DNA of 64,000 bases from NCBI GenBank assembly GCA_900291925.1, contig UWYS01000022.1:238501-302500 (forward strand), read 5' to 3'. The stretch is from Thecaphora thlaspeos. Lineage: Eukaryota; Basidiomycota; Ustilaginomycetes; Urocystidales; Glomosporiaceae. Made by a program: the position numbers and the translations under genes. Numbering within the stretch: position 1 is the first letter of the stretch; every line of letters starts with the position of its first letter. Below the pieces are notes generated by a model. It did not search any database and had not been told where the DNA came from. It worked only from the letters and a program-made list of their open reading frames with translations. This document shows positions 1 through 11,863 of this stretch, piece after piece.

Positions 1-883
1 GCGGACACCAAGGGGCATAGAATTTGACGAACGTCGGACCCTGGCCGGAGCCTTTGCCTAGCCACTGGGACAGCGCTTCTGGCGTCGGAAGCAGAGGGCC
101 GCCGTAGCTGATGAGCTCACCATCTGCGCTGGGACCCGCCGGCAGCTGGTCGATCGGCGCCGTAGTGGGCTGAATCAGCGGCGCTGCAGGAGGAGAAGAC
201 ATGGGCGCGGGTAGCTGAGGTGCAAGTGATGCTGCCGGTGGTGCTGCCACTGGCAGGGGCGGGACTGCATTGGAAGCAACAGCTAACGCGGATGCGGCCG
301 CGGCGGGAGAGACGAGCTGCGATGGGGTTGCGAAAGCGGGGCCAGGCTGGCTGCCGATGCTGATGGGCGATTCTTGCCCGTCCTTGACGCCCTTGAGCGC
401 ACGATACTCTGCTGCGTGCTTGTCAATGTAGGCCGAGATCTCGGCGTAGTTGCGGTCACCCTGGTATTCGCGTTGAAGCTGCTTGCCGTCCTGATAGATG
501 GTGAGGCGGGGCAAGAACTCGACCTTTTCGTCGGTGCAGAGGTCTCGTTGTGACATGCAGTTGACTTGGGCCAGGGTGAAGGGGGCCTCGGGGTACTGGA
601 TGCGGAGCGATTCCTTGTTCTTGCTGAGCTCCGACCAGGTGGGGCCGAACTTTCTGCAGTGGATACAGGCAGGCGAGAAGAACTCGATGAGCCAGGCGCC
701 GTTCTGTGTTAGTGTAAAGTTGCTCGCTGTGAGCTGGCGAAGGCCAGCGTGGGTGGCCTCGGATGCCGCAGCATTTGGGGCGAGGAGCAGGAGCAAGAGC
801 AGGAGCAAGAGCAGGAGCAGGGAGAAGGGGAGAGACAGAGCGAGGCCGGGGCTGGCGAAGCGATCGAGCAAAGGGAGCCGCAT
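1..883 (-). CDS. PDI-like secreted protein with two thioredoxin domains (C-terminal part beyond the left edge)
   Basis: The open frame runs from the ATG at 883 to the window edge (294 codons) without an intron. Residues 15-35 are a very long leucine run after a short basic start, ending in an Ala-rich stretch, which reads as a signal peptide for the secretory pathway. A first thioredoxin-fold domain follows, with the active-site motif CIHC at residues 73-76. A Pro/Ala-rich linker comes next, then a second thioredoxin domain whose motif begins as VKFYAPWCP right at the edge. Two CxxC domains plus a signal peptide point to a protein disulfide isomerase-type thiol oxidoreductase of the endoplasmic reticulum. 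The first motif has His at the third position (CIHC against the usual CGHC). The exact family member and any ER-retention signal cannot be seen. Confidence 0.8.
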   Translation of the reverse strand, partial: MRLPLLDRFASPGLALSLPFSLLLLLLLLLLLLLAPNAAASEATHAGLRQLTASNFTLTQNGAWLIEFFSPACIHCRKFGPTWSELSKNKESLRIQYPEAPFTLAQVNCMSQRDLCTDEKVEFLPRLTIYQDGKQLQREYQGDRNYAEISAYIDKHAAEYRALKGVKDGQESPISIGSQPGPAFATPSQLVSPAAAASALAVASNAVPPLPVAAPPAASLAPQLPAPMSSPPAAPLIQPTTAPIDQLPAGPSADGELISYGGPLLPTPEALSQWLGKGSGQGPTFVKFYAPWCP

Positions 884-1639
884 CGCAGCAGGCGAGTATG
901 TGACACTGAAGAAGCCAAGGTCGGCTCGATCTGGACGCTGAGCTGCTCCTGGTGCGGCGAGCAAAGGAACGAGTCAAGCCAGTCTGCGACGAGGAACGGG
1001 CGCAGAGCGGGCGGAGCGGGCGGAGCGGGCGACAGCAGGATCGGGCTGGAGTTGCGAGAGGCGGCTGTGGCTGTGGTGGCTGGAGTGCCGCTGCGTCTGT
1101 TGCTGGCGGTGACGGTGATGCATGTGACGGACGGTCCAGGCGACTTGGCGGGAAACCACGGAGGGGCCGAGGGGGGATTGGGCCAAGGGCGGGTCTTGCG
1201 CGCCAGCTGGCAAGACGAGGCCGGGCGACCTCCATTTCTTGATTTCTTTGGTGCAGCTGGTCCGGCGCCGTCAGCGTGAGCCGTCAGCGAGGCACGGTTC
1301 GCCCGCGTCTGGTATCTGGCTCTGGCTGGCTAGCTGGCTGGCTGGCTCGTGTGTGTTACTTTTCGGGTCACCCGCCAGCCGGCTGCCATCCGCCGTTCCT
1401 CGCCTCTCGCTCTCTCTCCTTCTCTCCTTCTCTCCTTCTCGCCTTTCCCCTCTCCCCTCTCCTTCGTCGCCGTCACTTTACCACACCGCCGCCGCAGTCG
1501 CCGCAGTCGCCGCCGTCGTCAGTCGCTCGCCGCCGACTACACGCGCCGCGGCACATACCCTCGCTCCCTCGCTCCCTCGCGCGCTCTCTTTCTTCCTCAC
1601 CTTCACCTGGCCTGGGCACCTCACCGCTCGCTGCCCACC
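884..1639. promoter_or_regulatory. Divergent intergenic region between the PDI-like gene and Rictor
   Basis: The start codons of the two flanking genes face away from each other across about 755 bp, so promoters for both should lie here. The half next to Rictor is pyrimidine-rich on the + strand (CT runs around 1408-1460 and 1560-1600), as is common in fungal 5' leaders. A TGGC/TAGC repeat sits at about 1322-1347. No specific binding site is claimed. Confidence 0.5.
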
Positions 1640-4600
1640 ATGGCATCGCCGTATCACGGCGCCTCGTCAGACGAGCAGCAGAGGGTGCTGCAGAGCAAGA
1701 TCGACATCGAAAACAAGATAAGAGAGGGTGCAGAGAACCTTCTCCACCTCTTCGACCTTCGCCTCGCCTCTTCGGCAAAGCACCACCTCCGCAAGCAGAT
1801 CGAGTCCGAACTCGATGCCGCAAACGCAAAGATCGCCGCTCTTCACGCACAGCTTCAACACCTCGCCACCGCCTCACCCTCGCAATCGTCAGACGGACGA
1901 TCGAGATTATGGAACCGAGATGCCCACTCCACCATCGACCCCGTCTCCGGCCTCGAAGCTTCGGCCCTCGGCCTCGAACACCCCGGCCTCTTGCTGAGCG
2001 ACCCAGGGCCCAACAGATCGCCCGACATAGCCACAAAGTACCAAATCTCCAGGATGCAGGACGCCTTCGGAACAGGCTCACCGCCATCGACGAACTTGGC
2101 AAATGAAATCGGAGTGCCCCGCACCATCGAACGCGGCCTCAACCTGAGCCTCGACGGCGGCTTCGATCACCCCACGGACAACGGCCGTTCCCCCTTTCGC
2201 GCGACCCCGCCAATGCTATCAGACCCCGCAGCAGTGTCGACGTCAGCGTCAATCTTGTCGCCATCAACAGCGGCAACGAGGCTGAGGGCGGAAGCATCAT
2301 CGACGGCAGCAGCGGGCAGCGCCTCCGACAGGGACCGAGAGAAGGAGAACGAAAACGTACAGGCGATGCGGACGCTCGTGACGGCCTTGCTGCGCTCCCT
2401 ACGCAGTGCCCCTGCGCGCATTCGGTCTGGCAGTGAGCCGCTCCTCATGTCGGCCACGCGCCTCGCAGACGACACTTCCGCCGCTGCCGGGCTGAGCAAT
2501 AGCAAGTCGGTCGACAGCGGCTCCAGCAATAGCGCCGCCGGCACCTCAACGATGCCCGTCCCCATCGGCCCTCAGGACGCTCGCATGAACCGCCGCCAGA
2601 TCACGCGCAACCGCGTCGCCGCCCTGGCCAACGGCGGCAGCTCCGGCCACGTCCGGACGCCTAGCAACGCCGACGGCCTAGGCGATGCAACCAACCGACA
2701 GATCGACACCATGAAACGCCTCGTCAATGTACTCAAGAAGCACGCCCGGGTTCGCTACGAGCTCTCCCTCGACGACCTTGTAGACGTGGCGATGCCGTGC
2801 CTGGCCGACTCGGCGGGCAAAGAGGTCCGTGCTTCGGCGTACCGGCTCATTCGCCACGCCCTCATACAGCCGCCATGGCCGCTCATATCGCGCTGCCGAG
2901 GTAAGGGGCTTGACGTCTCCCTCGCTCGCACGCTGATCCGCGACAGCCGCTTTGACGCTGAGCGGGAGCAAGCAATCAAGCTCATTCGGACCGTGATGGA
3001 GCTTGCGGCGCTGCGCACCGTGAATGCAGCCCCGGACCGCCTTGCACCGGACCTGCAGGACCTGCTGGCGCCCGGCGTCGTTCGGGCGATGGCGGCGGTG
3101 GCAGAGGACGGCGACGACAAGCTGCGCCATGTCTGCCTCGAGACGTTGGCCGAGCTGGCTGTTTTCGACGTGCGGCTGCTCATCAAGGGTGGCGGCCTCC
3201 GCTCGGCGCTCCAGGCGCTGGTCGAGGCACCAAACGACTTTGCGCCGACGCTGATGCAGACGTTTCTCTACCTGATCGATATGCCGGGCACGCGCAATTT
3301 CCTGCGGCCAGGCATCGACCTCGAGGTGGCCATGTCCGGCTTGACCGAGACGCTGGCGATTAAGCCGGTGGCCTACGAAGCCAACCTGCGATCAACGGCC
3401 AAGGTTGTCTCCACCATGCTTCGCTCGTGGGGAGGCCTGCTCTACCTATGCATGGACGACAAGCGGGCCGTCAAATCGATCGTCTTGGCACTTCGTGTGA
3501 ACTCGATTGAGGTCAAAGACTGCATCCTGGACCTGCTCTACGACCTCTTCAACGTCCGTGCGACGACAGCTCACGCGGCCGATCCCGCTAGCAAGAGAGA
3601 GCCGCCCGGGAACGCAAAGCCGGGCTCGACAACGACAGGAGCGGTGGACTCGGATGATGCGTCGGCGTCATGCTCGAGCAGCAGGCTGCCTTCGCTCGGC
3701 GAGATGGGCGGACAGTCGAGGACGCGCCTCAACCTGGTCGACCACTACCTCGCCCTGTTGTTGGTCGTCTTCATCGAGTCCGGGCTGATCGATGCGCTGG
3801 TACAAGTCATCGAGAACACCGCAGAGATGAGCCGCAAGGCAACGCTCCTGATGGGCGAGCTGCTACAGGTCTCGAAGCGCGTCCATCCGCCGTCGATCGG
3901 CAGCAGCATCCACACACTGCCACATCTTTTTGCGCTGGCCGCAAGCTTTAAGACGTCGAAGAGCGACGAGCGGCAGGCGGCGGCGCTGGCGCTATCGTCC
4001 ATCGACCGCGTGAACCGGCAGCGGGCGCACCACGAGGCCGTCACCACCGTGGCCGCCGTCAGCGGATCCAAGCAGACGGTCAGCCACGACCGTAGTAACT
4101 CGATCGATGAGACGGTACGGCGGGGCCAGCGTCAGGTTGAGAAGACCAAGACCCGCCTCGGCATGCAGGTCGACGACAACCAGTTCCGCAGCCTGATGAT
4201 TGACACCCAGATCCTCAGCACAAAGGACCATGCCAAATGGAACATCGACACCCTGACTGAGCTGCTCGAGGGTCCCCTGATGAATCCGCGTCGCATGGAC
4301 GAGGCGGTGCGCGGAACCAAATTCCTCAAGCGACTCCTCTCCTTCTTCCACCCCTTTTCGCTTCGCTTCTCGAGCATCCGCAAGATCAGCTCCAACCACC
4401 GCTTCGTCAAGCTTGGCTGCACGCTCCTCTCGACGCTGCTTTGCACGAGCGAGGGAATCAAGGCACTGCTGGAGGACCGGCTGCTGCGCGAGATCCGCGA
4501 GTGCCTCGAGCAGCTCGATCCGGTCTCGGGCACGCCGATCTCCGACCCGCTCATGTCCAAAGGCCGGCTGGAGGAGACGCTGACGTCGGGTTATTTCGAG

Positions 4601-6867
4601 ATGCTCGGGGTGCTAACGCAGAGCGCAGAGGGCATCCGACTGCTGGAGCGGCATAAGGTTTTCTCGCCGCTCTACCACCTCAGCGAGCTGCGGAGCCGCG
4701 ACGACGTCATCCGGGCGGTGATCGAAAACTTCGATTACTCGTTCGACGGGCACACCCGGGTCGTGCTATCCAAGGCGTTGACGTCCAACTACCGCCATGT
4801 TCGACTCTTCGCGACGCGCCACCTGGCCGATCTCATACGCCGGACCGCCTCGGCGGGCAACACGGCACGGCCGTCGACAACAGCGGCCGAGGACGACGGT
4901 GGCGAGTGGATGATCAGCTTGCTCCTGTCGCAGCTCTACGACACCTCTATCGAGGTGCGAGAGCTGGCGGTCAAGGGGGTCGAGGAATCGTGCGCTTCGA
5001 CCGAGATCCTGGAAAAGGTGGTAGCGATGCGGCCAACGCTCGACCATCTCGGAGACATCGGCCATCCGCTGCTGCTCAAGTTTCTATCGATGAGCATCGG
5101 CTTCCGCTACCTCTGGCACGGCGACTACATCGACCGCGAGATGGACCACTGGTTCAACGAGCGCAACCACCGCTACACGATCCAGGTCGAGGTGATGCTC
5201 GATAGCTTCTTTAACATCCATCGCACCATAACGGGGACAGGCAGGAAGGAGGCGCAGAGGGGCAATGGCAACGGGCACGCGGCGGCGGCGGAATGCGAGG
5301 CCGATGGTACGGTGCCGCCCCACTTCTACGGTGAGCTGGCTAAGACGGCGGAGGGTTGCGAGATCTTGCGGCAAAAGGGTCACTTTGGCGACTTCGCGCA
5401 CTTCATCCGGCAGCATGGCATGGAGCATTCGGACGCCGAGCTGATCAACAAGCTCAAAAGCGTCCTATGGGCGGTGGTGAGTTGGCTGGGGACAGGACGT
5501 GCATCATGTGTCGGCAAAGAAGTACACCAATGCACTAACATGATCGAGGCGTTTCCTTTCTCCTCCCAACCCGCGCAGGGCAACATCGGATCGACCGCTT
5601 TGGGCCTGCCCTTCCTCGAAACCGAAAATGTCGTCTCTCAGATCATTGAGATTGCGGAAAACTCGCTGGTAATGTCCGTTCGCGGGTAAGTCCAAGCAGC
5701 GTCGTGCGGACAGGATGAGCTTGGCAGCAGGTTGTCTGACACTCGCCCTTTTTCGCTTGGCTTCTCTTCATCCTTTCACCGCGACGCAGAACGTGCTTCT
5801 TTGTTCTTGGGTTAATCTCGGCGACGCAGCAGGGAGCCGTAGTCCTGCAGGACTACGGCTGGATTTCGGTCTGCACCCCGCTCCGCGTTCCGCTCGGCCT
5901 TTGTTTGCCCAACGACGTCAACCGGCTGGTCTCGATCCCTCGCTGGAGCACGCAGGAGGTGCTGGACCTTGGCTACCTCGACTTCGCAGAACCGAACACG
6001 GTGCTCGAGAACAAGGTCGTCACGTCGATTGCCAACCTCGGCAACTCGATACTGGTCAACAACGCCTCGCGCACGCTCGCCAAATTGAAGCTCAAGCACA
6101 AGGAGGCGTTTGAGGATGTCGCGCTGCTGACGAGGGCCGTCGGGCTGATGGACAGCTTTCACATCCGCCTCCCAGTGCGACGGTACATCTGGGAGCTGTT
6201 TGACGTCCCTCTCAACGAGGAGGTCGCTGAGCAGATGCAGGCCCACCACGCCCTCCTCACGGAAGCAGGGCGGAGGAAACTGCGGAGCCCCGGCCGGATC
6301 GATGCATCGCACGGCAAGGCGGCGGCGCCACTCGAGGCCGGCGGCCATAGCAGAATCCAGCCGATGGCCAAAGGAGGCACGGAAATGGCAAACAGTGGTG
6401 TCCCGCCGCCGACGGCCTCTGTCCAACGCGCAGTTCACGGGCTTCTCAAGGCGCGCCATCCGGGGCTCAGGGGAATGGCCGAGGTCGAGTCGGACGAGGA
6501 TGGAGTCGCAATCGACTCCGACTTCGAACATGACGACGACGGCGGCGGCTCGCTTGACTCGGACAACTCGGACGTAGCAGCTTCGTTAGGTCCAGGAACC
6601 AACAGAGATCGCTGCCACCAACGGACGATTCCGTCCACCGACGGCGCGACCACAGAGACGTCGCGCAACCCCACCGTCCTCGATGCCAAGAAGAAGCCGG
6701 GACTTCATCTCAACGAATCCCTCCAGTACGGCACGACGGCCACTACCACCCACTCCAACGCGACCATGACGGGGACCATCCGGGCTCCAGCTACCGCCAC
6801 TGCGCTCAGCGATCCGCCCAAACTGGCCATTGCACCAAAGAGGAGGGTCCTTGGTTTTGCCGTCTAG
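1640..6867 (+). CDS. TSC11: Rictor/Avo3/Ste16 homologue, TORC2 scaffold subunit
   Basis: Three exons: 1640-5476, 5579-5685, 5790-6867 (1673 aa). Both introns have GT-AG ends; the first has a CACTAAC-like branch site near 5533. Rictor is the defining scaffold of TOR complex 2, which phosphorylates AGC kinases and controls actin and membrane homeostasis. The N-terminus (about residues 12-70) is HR1-like coiled coil. A long helical-repeat region follows, including the family-typical VDHYLALLLVVFIESGLIDAL-like stretch at about residue 700 and the Rictor middle domain around residues 850-1000. The C-terminal Rictor_V-type block lies across the introns, where splicing joins WAV to GNIGSTALGLPFLE and SVRG to TCFFVLGLIS, as the family requires. 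The start was chosen at 1640 because it has a CCACCATGG context and begins the HR1 region. The last 200 residues are low complexity. Confidence 0.93.
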
Positions 6868-7299
6868 TGACTCGGCCAGCCGTACTCCCATATCTTTCTG
6901 TCCTTCGAATTCCCTGTTGCTACGGCCGCACAGAGACGATCCAGGCCGCCCCAACGTCGCTGTCCCGACGCCCATCATGTAACTTATCTGTAATGTACTG
7001 CATAATCAGCCCGACAGATCGTAGTCGCTAATGCCACCCGGAAAGATACCCACCCTGTCCACGCCACACACAGAGGATGAGGGGCCGAAGTATGCGCAAG
7101 CCTTACGAGTGTGTGGGAGAGAGAGAGGAGCGCATGAGGGAAGGAGAGCTAAAGTACAAGGATAAAAGCAAGAGAGGTAAAGCGAAATAGACGAGAAGTG
7201 CCAAGGGAGAGCAGAATGAGGGCAGGAGCGTGCACCTGTGTGTGTGTGCAACGAGAGCGGCGAGTCGAAGACAAAAGAGACAATAGGAACGGCGCGGGG
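6868..7299. other. Convergent 3' intergenic region
   Basis: This region separates the stop codons of Rictor and NOP56. It holds a purine-rich GAGAGAGAG patch near 7110-7130. I see no gene here; it should contain both 3' UTRs. Confidence 0.5.
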
Positions 7300-9125
7300 C
7301 TATGCCTTTACCTTGTTGTACTTCGCCTTCTTTGCCTCCTTCTTGGCCGCCTTCTTGACGTCGTTGACCTTGCCGGCATCGCTCTTGCTCTTGCTCTTGC
7401 TCTTCTTCTCCTTCTTCTCCTTCTTCCTCTCCTTCTTCCTCTCCTTCTTCTCCTTCTGCGCCTTCTTGTAGTCCTTCTTCGACGGCGACGAGGCAGACTT
7501 GGACTTCTTGTCCGACGCCTTCTTCTCATCCGCGGGATCTGTGACGCCGACGGCAGCCGGCATCGTCTCGTCCTCATCGTCGTCGTCCGAATCGGCGTCG
7601 CCGTCGTTGCCGTCGACGTCCAGCAGGTCTCCGGCGGCCTCCTCGATCGCCTTGATGGCCTTGCCCATTGCGTCGCTGTTCTTGCCCGGCGGCTTGCCCG
7701 TCTCGTAGAAGGCCAGCCTCTCCTCAACTTGGATGTTGAGCACCTCGCCAAACTTGGTCGTCGGTGTGTCGGAGAAACAGTCGATGCGGCTGGCAATCGA
7801 AATCTTGTTGGCCAGGAAACGCGACATCCGGCCCTTGTTCTTGGGCGCCGCGCGCGCAATGGCCGAGGCGTGGTAGATGAGACCGTACTTGGGCGTGTTG
7901 CCCTTTGTCTTGAGCGCGCGGAAAAGGGCCTTTTCGGCGCCAAGAATCTGGACTGTCGATGCCGGGTACTTGGCCAGGTTGGTCAGCGAGCCGGCGTGCG
8001 AGATGAGGCGTGCGCCAATGACCTCGCCCAGCAGCGCCGACAGGTTGGGCGCGACGAGGTGCATCTTCTCGACCAGGTACTTGTGCATGTTCTTCCGGTA
8101 CTCGGCCAGGTTGACGACGCGCTCGGCAAAGTTTTCGATGTTGGTCATGTCCATCTCGCCAATCTCGGTTCCCATCGAAGCGCGTGCGGCGTCGAGGACG
8201 TTCTTGGCCATCGTCTCGTCGCCCGCCAGGATCTCGGTCATCTCCTCGACGTCATCCTCAGTGAGCTTCTCCTTGTGCTTGATGTACCGAGCAAGCTTGG
8301 CGTACGTCATGTTGTCCGGGGTGAGCTTGACCAGCTCAGGGAAGTGCCAGCCGTACCACTCGCGGACGCGCATGGAAAACGTGTTGACGTCTTTGTCGAG
8401 CGTGTCGAGCAGGGCGATGGCCTGGATGATCATGTTGTCGCTCCGGTTGACGTTGAACTTGACCTTGGAGCGCGAGTACGAGTGGCCAAGGCCGAGCTGC
8501 GCCTTTGCCAGGTCGCCCTCAGCCATTCCTCGGAGCAGCCTCTCGGCGTGCTGTCTGACGCCGCGGATGATCTCGATCGACGTCTCACCGGTGTCGCATG
8601 GGATGCCGAGCTCGCCGACGATGGACGAGGCGAGGTTGCGGTCGGTAACGCCGAGCAGGACGCTCTTGATCTTCTTGCCGGTGGGCAGGTTGAGGGTGAG
8701 GAGCGATTTGAGGTACTCGTTGACGACACCTGCCAAAGGGAGAACGCGAGGAAGAGAGACGCATTCCATCAGCAGAGCGTTCGTCGGTGCCCGGCCCAGA
8801 TTTACACCTGCGTCAGTCCGGCGGGCGATGCGCTCGCCCGAGCTGCCGGTGACGGGGGAGCGAGGAGGGGCGAGGCCAGCCGGAACGCTTGAAGCGGTCT
8901 GCACTACTCACCCTCAGAGATGTCGAGGGAAGCCTGGAGGGCGTCGAGGGCGTTCTTGAAAGGGCTGAAGCTGACGAGCTTGACCATCTTTGCGAAAGTG
9001 GTAAACTCAACGACGCTCTTCTGGACGGCCGAGGTGAGGTTGCCAATCTCCTCGACCTGCACGACCTCAAAGACGGCACATCCCGCGGCGCACTCGAAGA
9101 GGACGTGGGTGGGAGCGCTGGACAT
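7300..9125 (-). CDS. NOP56: NOP56, box C/D snoRNP core protein
   Basis: Two exons, 9125-8912 and 8729-7300, give 547 aa. The 182-nt intron has GTGAGT...CAG ends and joins DISEG to VVNEYLK. Nop56 pairs with Nop58 on box C/D snoRNAs in the nucleolus, where fibrillarin 2'-O-methylates pre-rRNA. Domains in order are NOP5NT (about residues 5-70), NOSIC, and the Nop RNA-binding domain. The Nop domain contains the family-typical GARLISHAGSLTNLAK and GAEKALFRALKTKGNTPKYG blocks, and a Lys/Glu/Asp/Ser-rich tail of about 110 residues follows. N-terminal wording and the DISEG segment match Nop56 better than Nop58. The start is the only Met before the conserved N-terminus. The KKE/KKD-type tail is usual for the family. 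Confidence 0.95.
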
Positions 9126-10005
9126 GATGGGCCAGCTGGCGGTGGCGGGCTGCGTTGGTGGGTCGGACGTCGCGGCTAGAGGCGAGCGAGGATGGCAGGT
9201 GAGGATGGATAGATGGCCCTGTGCAGTCGAGGCGACGGATACCGCCAGGCTGCTGTGCGCGTTAGGCGATTGGAAAGGGGGCGAGGATGGGAACGGGCGT
9301 GTCTGGTAGGAGGAGGATGGCCAACAGGGAATAGGAATAAAGAAAGGACGAGCAGAGCCGGGCGGTGCAAGCAGCGCCGCCGACCGACAGCTTCTCTGGC
9401 TCTGGCGGCGGAGGCGGGCCGACAGCGAGGCTGCTCCAGCCAGGCAAGAAAGCACTGTACTCTCTGAGGCCGCGCCTGGCCGCTTGCTCGGCGGTGGCCA
9501 GCTTCGCAAAAAGGGAAAATCTCAAACTTTTGCCAGCCCGCCTGGAAGCGCGAGGCACAGCTCCGCCTCTCTGTCGCACGGCACATGTCCCAGGCCCTGC
9601 CAGCTCGTGATCGGACCTCGCACGCGCCTCTCAGCACCAGCACCAGCGCCAGCACCAGCACAGCGTCCCGGGCACCATGGCCGTGTGGTGTGCCCTCTGC
9701 TTCAAAGGCCAACACAGACCGCCGCGTACTTCTCGATTCCAGCCTTTCTCCATTTTTGCGCCTCGCAAGCTGGTGCGCCAGTGCTTGAGTGCCAACCCCC
9801 GCTCGACCCTCACCCTGACCCTGGACCATGACCTCCACCGCCTCCTACCTCTCAGCGCCTCTTGCCCATCGACCGTCCTCAAGGCCTTCCCCGCTTCCCA
9901 CACTCCCTCGTCTAGCTTTCGACGGTCCCCTTGCATCCTGCTGATCCTCGTCCACAATTGCATTCCTCTCTCGGCTCAGCACACGCCCTCCGCGACTCCC
10001 GCAGC
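9126..10005. promoter_or_regulatory. Divergent intergenic region between NOP56 and PSMA6
   Basis: About 880 bp separate the two start codons. A short run of a CAGCAC/CAGCGC-type hexamer lies at about 9636-9662. I see no open frame with recognisable protein content. It should carry both promoters. Confidence 0.45.
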
Positions 10006-11069
10006 ATGTCTCGAAGCAGCTACGACCGATACCTCACCGTCTTCTCTCCAGATGGCCGCCTCTACCAGGTAGAGTACGCCTTCAAGGCGATCACCTCCGC
10101 CGGACTTACCTCGATCGCCGTCCGCGGAAAGGACTGCACCGTAGTCGTAGGACAGAAAAAGGTTCCCGTATGTGTCCTCGATTCCAGGACCGCAGCAGCT
10201 CGCCCGCCGCTTGACGACAGCTCGACTCACTGCTTGCGCTGCTTGCTCGCTCACGTTTCTTCCCCTCGCAGGACAAGCTCATCGATGCATCTACCGTCAC
10301 CCACATCTTTAACATCACCGCCGAGATTGGATGCATCATGACGGGAAGGATTGGTAAGTTGGCCCGGTCCGCCTCCAAGACACAGCCTTCGCACACAGAA
10401 TGACCGTCTGATCTCAACCTGGTTCCTCTTTCTGGATCGCTTTACCATGCAGCCGACGCCCGCTCCCAGGTGGCACGCGCCCGGGCTGAGGCGGCCGAGT
10501 TCAAGTACAAGTACGGCTACGCCATCACACCAGACCAGCTGGCCAAGAGGATGGCCAACATCAACCAGGTCTACACCCAGCGGGCGGCCATGCGTCCCCT
10601 CGGCATCTCGATGATCCTTGTCGGAATTGACAGCGAGCGCGGCTCTCAGATCTTCAAGGTCGATCCGGCGGGCTACTACGTCGGCTTCCGCGCCACCGCC
10701 GCCGGCACCAAGCAGACCGAGGCCAACAACTTCCTCGAAAAGCAGTTCAAGAAGTCGACCAACACGAGCGACACCACGTCGGGCGCTGGCGTTGTTGTCA
10801 GCCCGACAGACGCGGCCAGCGTCGAGGCAAAGGAGATCAGCTCAAAGATGTCGCGCGAAGAGGTGCTGGATTTGGCGGTCAACACGCTCAGCACGGTGCT
10901 GGCACAAGACCTCAAGGCGTCCGAGATTGAGGTAGGCATCGTCGGCGGACCGGTGGCAGCGGCCGACGAGTCGGACCTTTCCAAGGAGGCGCTGCAGCAG
11001 AGGAGGTTCCGGACGCTTGACGAGGAGGAGATCAACGTGATCCTCGAAAGGTTGGCCGAGCGCGACTAA
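10006..11069 (+). CDS. SCL1: 20S proteasome subunit alpha-1 (PSMA6/Scl1 type)
   Basis: Three exons: 10006-10167, 10272-10353, 10453-11069 (286 aa). Introns are GT-AG. The protein forms part of the outer alpha ring that gates the 20S core particle. The N-terminus has the alpha-subunit signature [25 protein letters not shown]6 is indicated by [19 protein letters not shown], by the [25 protein letters not shown] region and by the [21 protein letters not shown] block. Relative to the usual 240-260 residues, extra length lies in an insert of about 30 residues after FLEKQFKK and in another near the C-terminus. The protein ends LAERD, as PSMA6 proteins often do. Confidence 0.95.
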
Positions 11070-11863
11070 GTGTCTGTAGGTTGCACACAGCATACAAGCG
11101 CCTATTCTGCAGATCTGACATGACAGGGGCCAGAGACGTGGCCGCCGTATCGCCTGGACTCAACGCGAGAGTAGGTAAAGCGTGGGTGACGAGGACCAAC
11201 GTCGGGTCGCAAGCGTGTGACGGTGGGGCAGAGAGCATCGTACCGACAGAAAAGGGACCGTCGCCGTTCAAGGCGCGCGAGACAGTAGGCTCGGCTTCCT
11301 GGTGGAGAAAAACTTCATCTTGCTTTATGTTGATGGATATAGGGCAGGGCAGGACGCGGCACGGCACGGTGCGGCGGCGCGATGCAGCTGGCCGACGCCT
11401 ACGGGCCGCTGCCAAGTGGCGCGGCGCAGAGTCAATTTTGGCGACGCACGCTCCACCAGCGAGCCTAGGCTGGCTCGCTGGCACGCTCGCTGGCACGCTC
11501 GCTGGCAGGCAGGCTCCCTCAGCCCTCTCTTCGGCCACCTTCCCCCCTCGACTGCCTCGACCGTCGGCGAGAGAGGGGCTCGATGAGCAGAGCCAGGCAA
11601 GCTCACGCTTCGTTCGCCAGGCGGCCCACTCCGCCGCGCCGTCTGCGCCGCCGCACCTGCCCTCAATATGTTGACCATTTCCTCCCCTTCCCCTCCTTGC
11701 CAAGGCCCACAAACACGCTGAGCCTTCGTATGGCCCTTCGTCCTGTTTCTGTCCTCACAAACAGCAAATCTTTCTAGCCACGTCTTGTTCACCTTGGCTC
11801 CTCCATCCACAATCTGCTTAACAGCCCACATACTCTCACACCAACAGTCTGACTGACGCAGCG
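11070..11863. other. Intergenic region downstream of PSMA6
   Basis: This region holds the PSMA6 3' UTR and the promoter of the next gene. An imperfect tandem of a 12-nt unit (GCTGGCACGCTC) lies at about 11475-11512. Open frames on both strands have biased, low-complexity content and look non-coding. Confidence 0.4.

Noticed and set aside
456..1279. Several overlapping frames rich in Ser/Arg/Pro or Glu/Gln
   Set aside because: They are shadows of the signal-peptide leucine repeat and upstream GC-rich DNA of the PDI-like gene.
1349..1639. N-terminal extension of Rictor to 1349
   Set aside because: The frame is open, but content is Ser/Leu/Arg low complexity and 1640 has the better start context directly before the HR1-like region.
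7198..8892. 564-codon open frame on the + strand, Leu/Val/Arg-rich
   Set aside because: It is antisense to NOP56, whose protein is unmistakable. The frame results from GC-rich codon bias on the opposite strand.
8730..8911. Possible C/D snoRNA in the NOP56 intron (CTGATGG and CTGAC motifs)
   Set aside because: The C-like box has a mismatch, lies near the 3' splice site and no terminal stem or paired D box in the right order is found.
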